This document shows positions 58,811-64,000 of a stretch of DNA of 64,000 nt, in pieces. This DNA comes from Chloroflexota bacterium (GTDB taxonomy: Bacteria > Chloroflexota > Dormibacteria > Dormibacterales > Dormibacteraceae). A program made the position numbers and the translations under genes. The stretch's first letter is position 1, and each line of letters starts with the position of its first letter. The stretch covers positions 89,498 through 153,497 of the forward strand of contig VBEG01000021.1 in NCBI GenBank assembly GCA_005882115.1. The letters are read 5' to 3'. Under the pieces are notes generated by a model. That model saw only the letters and a program-made list of their open reading frames with translations, was not told the origin of the DNA and did no database searches.

Positions 58811-60120
58811 TCCGCACCGAGGCGGAGGCCACGGCGAGCGCGGTCGACTACCGACCGACCGAGCACGTCGAGTTCGTGCTGCTCGTGATCCCAGACGTCA
58901 ACGGCTCGCTGCGGGGCAAGGCGCTGCGACCCGACGCATTCGACGCCGCCGTGCGGCACGGCACGGTGATGACGGACCTCCTGCTGGCGCTGGATCCCGT
59001 CGACATGCCGATCGCCGATTACGAAAGGTTCGGCATCCGCTCGGGAGCCGCCGACCTTGTGGTGCACCCAGACACGTCGACGCTGCATGACCTGCGCTGG
59101 CGACCAGGCTGGAGGGTCTGCCTCGGCACCCCGAGCTGGCCGGACGGCGCTCGCTGCGAGCTCGCATCCCGCGAGGTCCTGCGCGGCGTGCTGGCGCAGA
59201 TGCAGGACGTCGGATATGACGCGGTGGCGGCGATCGAATACGAGATGCGCCTGCGCGACGAAAACGATCGCCTGGTCACGAGTGGGATCAGCTACAGCGC
59301 GGGCGAGGTGACCGCGCTCGATCCTTTTGTCAGCGCGCTGCGCCCGGCGCTCGACGACCTGGGCGTCGAGCTCACGGCGGTGCATACCGAGGCGGCGCCA
59401 GGGCTGGTCGAGCTCAACCTCGCAGCCCGACCCGCCCTCGAAGCGGCCGACAACGCCGCCTACACGAAGTTCGCGGTCAAAGAGCTCGCCCGGTCGATGG
59501 GCATGCGGGCGAGCTTTCTCGCCAAGACGGCACCCGGGGAGGAAGGATCCAGCGGTCACGTGCACCTCTCTTGCTGGCGCGAGGGGACGAACGTGTTTGC
59601 CGGCGGCCTGGCGCTGGCGTCGGCGATCGCGGGCGTGCTCGAGCACCTGCCCGCGGCCTCGCTCTTGCTCAACCCCACGATCAACTCGTACAAGCGGCTC
59701 GTGCCCGGCTACTTCGCGCCCACCAACGTGAGCTGGGGCGTCGAAAACCGATCGTGCGCGGTGCGGGCGATCCATTCGGCTCGTTCGGAGCTCAATCGCC
59801 TCGAGTGCCGGCGGCCGGGGGCCGACGCCAACCCATACCTCGCCCTGGCGGCGATCGTGGCGTCCGCCGCTGACGGACTGCGCCGGGGCGCGCCGCCACC
59901 GGAACCGGTGGTGGGCGACGCGTACTCGCGCACCGACCTCGCCGCGCTGCCGGCTTCGCTCGAGGAGTCGCTGCATGCATTCCAGGCCGACGGTGCACTG
60001 CGTGAGGCGCTCGGCGAGGAGTTCGGCGACTACTACGCGGTCTCGCGCCGGTGGGAGCTGAAGGCGTGGCAGCAGACCGTGACGGAATGGGAACGGGAGC
60101 GGTACGAACGCAGCGTCTGA
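58807..60120 (+). CDS. Glutamine-synthetase-like gamma-glutamyl-amine ligase (second)
   Basis: 437 residues. PDVNGSLRGKAL near the N-terminus, AIEYEMRL, VELNLA, SSGHVHLSCW, NPTINSYKRLVPGYFAPTNVSWG and ENRSCAVR, all GS-fold motifs. Distinct from the one at 48115, with shorter N-terminus. Expected to gamma-glutamylate an amine. TTG start overlapping the aminotransferase stop (TTGA) shows it is part of the operon; the last gene of it. Confidence 0.87.
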   Translation: MIRTEAEATASAVDYRPTEHVEFVLLVIPDVNGSLRGKALRPDAFDAAVRHGTVMTDLLLALDPVDMPIADYERFGIRSGAADLVVHPDTSTLHDLRWRPGWRVCLGTPSWPDGARCELASREVLRGVLAQMQDVGYDAVAAIEYEMRLRDENDRLVTSGISYSAGEVTALDPFVSALRPALDDLGVELTAVHTEAAPGLVELNLAARPALEAADNAAYTKFAVKELARSMGMRASFLAKTAPGEEGSSGHVHLSCWREGTNVFAGGLALASAIAGVLEHLPAASLLLNPTINSYKRLVPGYFAPTNVSWGVENRSCAVRAIHSARSELNRLECRRPGADANPYLALAAIVASAADGLRRGAPPPEPVVGDAYSRTDLAALPASLEESLHAFQADGALREALGEEFGDYYAVSRRWELKAWQQTVTEWERERYERSV

Positions 60121-60144
60121 CCTAGGGCGTTAGGCTGGCGCGCG

Positions 60145-61458
60145 ATGCTGGGGCTCGGCCTGCTTGCAATGCTGGGTCTGATCGCCGCCAACGCCTTCTT
60201 CGTGCTTGGCGAGTTCGCAATGGTGACCCTGGACCGAGGGCGGGTTCAAGAGCTGGCCGCGCGAGGGGACTCGCGCGCCCACGCGCTCGTGGAAGCCACG
60301 GGACAGCTGACCCGGCACCTGTCAGCTGCCCAGTTCGGAATCACGATCTCCTCGCTTCTGATCGGTTTCGTCGCGGAGCCATTGGTGGCGGGCGTCATCC
60401 ACCCTGTGATTCGCGGCTTGCCGCTTGCGGAAGAGGGGGTCGCGCTCGGCGCATCCGTGGCTCTGGCCTTGATCATGTCCACCTACCTGCAGCTCGTCTT
60501 TGGCGAACAGGTCCCCAAGGGCGTCGCGATTGCAAGGCCGCTGAGGACCGGGTTGTTGGTGATTGGTCCTCTTCGCGCCTTTGCCTGGCTCTTCGGACCG
60601 CTGGTTCAGCTGCTCAACAAGCTGGCTGATGCAGTCGTCCGGCGCCTGGGTGTGGAGCCACGCAGCGAGCTGACGGCGGCGCGAAGCATCGAGGAGCTCG
60701 AGGTGGTCATCCGCGAGTCGGCGGCGCGTGGGACGCTCTCCAGAGAGACGGCACGTCTGCTCTCAAGGGCAATCAAATTCGGCGGCCGGACTGCGGTCGA
60801 TGCGATGACGCCCCGGCCGCAGCTGGTCACCGTCTCCAAGTCGACCACCGCCGAGGCGATGCTGTTCGCGGCGGCCAGCAGCGGTCACACGGGGATCCCA
60901 GTGCTGGGCTCGAGCTCGGAAGAGGTGATCGGCGTCGCGCGAGTGGAGGATGCATTGGCGTTGGCACCAGACGACCGCAAGCGAAGGGCAGTCTCCTCGA
61001 TTGTTCGAGAAACGCTCGCGGTGCCCGAATCAAAGGACCTGTTGTCGCTGATCACAGAAATGCGATCGCAGCACATCCAGCTGGTGACGGTCATCGATGA
61101 GTACGGCGGCCTCGCCGGCATCGTCACCGATGAGGACCTCCTCGAGGAGATCGTCGGAGAGATCGACGAGGGCGGCCCCGGCACAGCCGTCACCCATGAG
61201 CCGGGCCTGCTGCCAGGGTGGGCGCGCGAGGACCAGGTGTTCGAAGAGACGGGGTTTGCCATGCCCCCGGGCCAGGGCTCATATGAGACCCTCGCCGGCT
61301 TTCTGCTGAGCAGGCTCGGACATATTCCGCTGGCCGGCGAAACCGTAGGCGCTGAGGGGTGGCTGTTCGACGTAACAGAGGTTGACGAGCATCGCATCGC
61401 ATGGGTGCGAGTTCGGCCTTCGGCCATTCAGGGCCGTGACTGGGCGCAGCAGCCGTGA
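60145..61458 (+). CDS. CorC/HlyC-type membrane protein (DUF21-CBS-CorC_HlyC)
   Basis: 437 residues. DUF21 membrane domain (1-190; IAANAFFVLGEFAMVTLDRGR, LQLVFGEQVPKGVAIARP), CBS pair (about 210-335; TPRPQLVTVSKS-like, IDEYGGLAGIVTDEDLLEEIVGEI), and a C-terminal CorC_HlyC domain (about 350-430). Such proteins are linked to magnesium or cobalt efflux. Starts 24 bases after the GS-like gene and may be read through from it. The next gene overlaps by four bases. Confidence 0.92.
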   Translation: MLGLGLLAMLGLIAANAFFVLGEFAMVTLDRGRVQELAARGDSRAHALVEATGQLTRHLSAAQFGITISSLLIGFVAEPLVAGVIHPVIRGLPLAEEGVALGASVALALIMSTYLQLVFGEQVPKGVAIARPLRTGLLVIGPLRAFAWLFGPLVQLLNKLADAVVRRLGVEPRSELTAARSIEELEVVIRESAARGTLSRETARLLSRAIKFGGRTAVDAMTPRPQLVTVSKSTTAEAMLFAAASSGHTGIPVLGSSSEEVIGVARVEDALALAPDDRKRRAVSSIVRETLAVPESKDLLSLITEMRSQHIQLVTVIDEYGGLAGIVTDEDLLEEIVGEIDEGGPGTAVTHEPGLLPGWAREDQVFEETGFAMPPGQGSYETLAGFLLSRLGHIPLAGETVGAEGWLFDVTEVDEHRIAWVRVRPSAIQGRDWAQQP

Positions 61459-62489
61459 TCCTGGCGCTCATCTTGCTCGCTGCGCTGTTGCTGTCCGCCA
61501 ACGCAACCTTTGTCGCGGCCGAGTTTGCGACCATTGCCGCGCGCCGGTCGCGCCTCCAGCAGCTGGCGACCTCGGGCGACGCCTTCGCCACGGTGGCGAT
61601 CAAGCATTCCAGCCGGCTGCCCAGGACGTTGGCCGCGCTTCAGCTCGGCATCAGCGCCGCCTCGATCGGACTCGGTTTCACGCTGGAGGCGATCGTCGAA
61701 ACAGCTGTCGCGCCCGTGATCGGCTATGTCCCGGTCGCGCTCACAGTTGCCGTCGACGCGGGGCTGGCCGTATTGGCCATCACCATCGTGTCGAGCCTTC
61801 ATACGCTTTTTGGGGAGATGGTGCCCAAGAACCTTGCCATCTCCGCACCGGAGCGACTTGCGCGCTGGCTCGCCTTGCCAACGTCAGCTGCCGTCTGGCT
61901 CGCAACCCCATTTGTTCCTGTGGTTTGGGGCAGCACCCGCCTTTTGCTGCGAACGCTTCGAATCGAGACGCCGGACAGAATCGAGGTGGCGACGTCGGCC
62001 GACGAGATTCGAACGGTGCTCGAAGCGTCGCGCGCCGAAGGCACGATCGGCGCCTACGACGAACGTCTACTCAGTAGGATCCTGGCTTTTTCGCAGATGC
62101 GAGTGACCCAGGTCATGGTCGCGTGGGCGGATGTAGTCACAGTTCCGTCTTCATCCACCGTCGCTGATCTGGAGCGTGTGTTTGCAGAGACAAGACGAGG
62201 AAGGTTGCCGATTCGCGCTCGAGATGACGGACGGATCATCGGCTACGTGAAGTCGTGCGATCTTGTCAACGTCCCGGCCGCACACCGAGAGACGCCGATT
62301 CCGTCGAGGCTGGTCCGCGAGGTGGTGCAGGTCGACGAGTCGGCGAGCGTGGTCGCGGCGCTCGAACGGATGCGCGAGGCCGGTCGCCATTTCGCGGTCG
62401 TCATGGGGTCGGATGCCCGGTCGGTGGGGATCGTGACGATGCGGAGCGTGATCGAGTTCTTGATCAACGATTTCGGCGACGACCGCTGA
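61455..62489 (+). CDS. CorC/HlyC-type membrane protein without the C-terminal domain
   Basis: 344 residues. DUF21 (1-190; LSANATFVAAEFATIAARRSRLQQL, LHTLFGEMVPKNLAISAPERL) and a CBS pair (about 210-335), but no CorC_HlyC domain. GTG overlaps the upstream stop (GTGA). The tandem pair is likely a hetero-oligomer. Ends 13 bases before the convergent hydrolase. Confidence 0.91.
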   Translation: MILALILLAALLLSANATFVAAEFATIAARRSRLQQLATSGDAFATVAIKHSSRLPRTLAALQLGISAASIGLGFTLEAIVETAVAPVIGYVPVALTVAVDAGLAVLAITIVSSLHTLFGEMVPKNLAISAPERLARWLALPTSAAVWLATPFVPVVWGSTRLLLRTLRIETPDRIEVATSADEIRTVLEASRAEGTIGAYDERLLSRILAFSQMRVTQVMVAWADVVTVPSSSTVADLERVFAETRRGRLPIRARDDGRIIGYVKSCDLVNVPAAHRETPIPSRLVREVVQVDESASVVAALERMREAGRHFAVVMGSDARSVGIVTMRSVIEFLINDFGDDR

Positions 62490-62502
62490 GCGAACGCGCC
62501 GT

Positions 62503-63174
62503 CTAGTGGCGGCGTGCTCTTTCCACGAACCGCTCGAATAGCTTGTGCGCCCAGGGGAGGTCGGCGGCGAGCTCCTCGGGGTGGCACTGGACCGCGACGA
62601 TGAGTCCGTCCGCCGTCTCGATCGCCTCCACCGTGCCGTCGTCCCCGCTCGCAGTCTGGACGAGGCCTGGCGCGAGCTTGTCGATCGCCTGGTGGTGGAG
62701 GCTGTTGACACGGATCTTCTTGTCGCCCGCCGCGCGCCCCAGCTCGGAGCGGGGATCGACTTCGATGGCGTGGGCGAGGTGGTTTCTGCCGAACTGTCTG
62801 ACCTCGTGCCCATCGAGGTGCTGCTGAAGCGATCCGCCCATCGCAACGTTGATCACCTGCTGGCCGCGGCAGATCCCCATCACGGGCAGGTTCTGGTCGC
62901 GGGCTTGCGCGAAAAGGCGGAGCTCGGTGTCGTCGAGCTCGCGGTCGATCGGCCCGACCTTGGGGTCAGGCTTCTCTCCGTAGAGGGCGGGGTCCACGTC
63001 CCAACCACCCGGCAGCAGAAGGCCATCGACGTTGGGGAGCGACGTGGTCCCAGGCGGCAGGTCGACAGGCTCCGCGCCCACCGCCTCGACCGCCCGCTTG
63101 TACGGCACGTAGTACTCGGCGCCGCGACGCGGACTGGTGGTGATTCCGATACGGGGCCGCTCTTCACGGGACAT
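62503..63174 (-). CDS. Gamma-glutamyl-GABA hydrolase-like protein (PuuD/peptidase C26)
   Basis: 223 residues. Nucleophile Cys in VMGICRGQQVINVAMGGSL; His and Glu in VAVQCHPEELAADL; LLLPGGWDVDPALYG and INSLHHQAIDKL-like NSLHHQ complete the C26 signature. PuuD cleaves gamma-glutamyl-GABA in the putrescine route, and the two GS-like ligases upstream fit this. ATG 63174 gives MSREERPRIGITT; longer frames run to 63726 antisense to the next gene. Confidence 0.9.
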   Translation of the reverse strand: MSREERPRIGITTSPRRGAEYYVPYKRAVEAVGAEPVDLPPGTTSLPNVDGLLLPGGWDVDPALYGEKPDPKVGPIDRELDDTELRLFAQARDQNLPVMGICRGQQVINVAMGGSLQQHLDGHEVRQFGRNHLAHAIEVDPRSELGRAAGDKKIRVNSLHHQAIDKLAPGLVQTASGDDGTVEAIETADGLIVAVQCHPEELAADLPWAHKLFERFVERARRH

Positions 63175-63255
63175 GGCTTTGCTGACAAGATTACGGGCGA
63201 ACACAGTGGATTTGTCAAGAACGTACCGAAATACCCTCGTTTGGGATGAAATGTA

Positions 63256-64000
63256 ATGTCTGTTACTGACCACCGAGTTGGGGAGCTGGTCCGCCAGCGC
63301 CTGGACTCCCTGAGCCCCGCCGAGCGGCGCCTGGCTCGAGCGCTGCTTGCGTCGTATCCGATCGCGGGTCTGGAGAGCGTCGCCCGGTTTGCCGAGCGGG
63401 CCGGCGTGAGCCCGCCGACGGTGACACGTTTCATCGCGAAGCTCGGTTTCCGCGGCTATCCCGAGTTCCAGGAAAACCTCCGTGACGAGGTCCAGGCGCG
63501 GCTCAGCTCGCCACTCGAGCGCTATCGCGAAGAGCCGAAGCGGGAGTCGGCCGTGAAGACAGCACTCGACGTGGCGACCCACAACCTGAAGGCGACCATC
63601 GAGCTGCTCTCCGACCGCGACGTCGTCGAAACGGTCGAGCTCCTGGCCGACGTCCGCCGCCGCGTTTTGGTCCTCGGCGGCCGCGTCAGCGCTCCTCTCG
63701 CTCGCTACCTCGCGGCGCAGCTTCACCTGCTGCGCCCCGGGATCGGGCTCGTGGACGCAGAGCGCAGCGCGCCCGCGCAGCAGCTGATCGATATGCGGAG
63801 GACGGACCTCCTGGTCGTCTTCGATTACCGGCGGTATCAGCCGGACACCATCGACTGCGCTCGCGTCGCCGCGGCGCGAGGTTGCGACGTGGTCCTGTTC
63901 ACTGACCAGTGGCTGTCGCCAGCGTCGGCGTTCGCGCGTCAGGTGCTGGTCACGAGCGTCGAGACGGTCGGACCGTTCGACTCGCTGGTCGGGGCGATCG
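63256..64000 (+). CDS. RpiR-family regulator, 3' end cut by window
   Basis: 248 residues visible, no stop in the window. N-terminal HTH_6 (about 1-77): LSPAERRLARALLASYPIAGLESVARFAERAGVSPPTVTRFIAKLGFRGYPEF. SIS sugar-phosphate domain from about residue 105 (RRRVLVLGGRVSAPLARYLAAQLHLL). ATG 63256; the upstream 80 bases to the divergent PuuD-like gene hold the control region. RpiR proteins usually sense a sugar phosphate, in line with the kinase and aldolase of the island. Confidence 0.9.
   Translation, partial: MSVTDHRVGELVRQRLDSLSPAERRLARALLASYPIAGLESVARFAERAGVSPPTVTRFIAKLGFRGYPEFQENLRDEVQARLSSPLERYREEPKRESAVKTALDVATHNLKATIELLSDRDVVETVELLADVRRRVLVLGGRVSAPLARYLAAQLHLLRPGIGLVDAERSAPAQQLIDMRRTDLLVVFDYRRYQPDTIDCARVAAARGCDVVLFTDQWLSPASAFARQVLVTSVETVGPFDSLVGAI

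Noticed and set aside
1-64000. CRISPR arrays, insertion sequences, phage genes, rRNA genes, or a replication origin.
   Set aside because: No regularly spaced direct repeats, transposase or integrase motifs, or rRNA sequence were seen on either strand.

Overview
This is a high-GC bacterial chromosome segment with very little non-coding DNA. Genes overlap by 1-8 bases again and again (ATGA, GTGA, TTGA), and GTG and TTG starts are common. The gene mix includes a deazaflavin/F420-type nitroreductase, a DUF222-HNH protein, HutF-type histidine degradation, a PaaABCD epoxidase without a reductase gene nearby, an Lhr helicase, a Flp pilin and several carbohydrate hydrolases. Together with nearly leaderless regulator genes, this suggests a soil-type heterotroph of the Actinomycetota or Chloroflexota/Dormibacterota kind. 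That placement is inference: no ribosomal RNA or universal marker gene lies in the window.

Layout. 1-3420: two sugar ABC permeases and a GH42 beta-galactosidase. 3401-8400: an F420-type oxidoreductase, a lipoprotein divergent from an orphan RnfD/NqrB-like membrane protein, an AhpD-family gene with an in-frame TGA (probable selenoprotein), a truncated haemoglobin and two small Cys-rich proteins. 8489-10993: tRNA-His and a phenylacetyl-CoA epoxidase operon in which PaaD is split in two. 10990-15661: an fdhD operon, an RDD protein and a small membrane protein. 15766-26160: one unbroken minus-strand run, ppk1, CYTH-CHAD, sixA-like, alkD-like, hutH, hutU, hutF, hutI. 26337-31764: Flp pilin, LysR regulator, an ABC-ATPase remnant, GH4, an ArsR-AHSA1 fusion, a clan-A glycosidase, tRNA-Pro and a VOC protein. 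31866-49491: Lhr helicase, CcdA, alpha/beta hydrolase, oligoendopeptidase F, GNAT, GH38 alpha-mannosidase, MFS exporter, AzlCD, a lipoprotein, DUF222-HNH, then an SDR and a glutamine-synthetase-like ligase. 49581-60120: an amine permease divergent from a GntR-led operon of aldolase, dehydrogenase, FGGY kinase, two class III aminotransferases, a class I amidotransferase and a second glutamine-synthetase-like ligase. 60145-64000: two CorC/HlyC-type proteins, a PuuD-like hydrolase and the start of an RpiR regulator.

The most notable points are: (i) a CxxU AhpD-like selenoprotein candidate whose relay residues are conserved and whose UGA is followed by a SECIS-like hairpin; (ii) a GntR-controlled catabolic island that joins gamma-glutamyl-amine chemistry to a polyol-type dehydrogenase, kinase and aldolase set, with a shared operator word on both divergent arms; (iii) a dispersed palindromic repeat family at gene ends that has become coding sequence in at least three proteins. 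No CRISPR array, insertion sequence, phage region or rRNA was seen. No stretch longer than about 300 bases lacks a gene or RNA.
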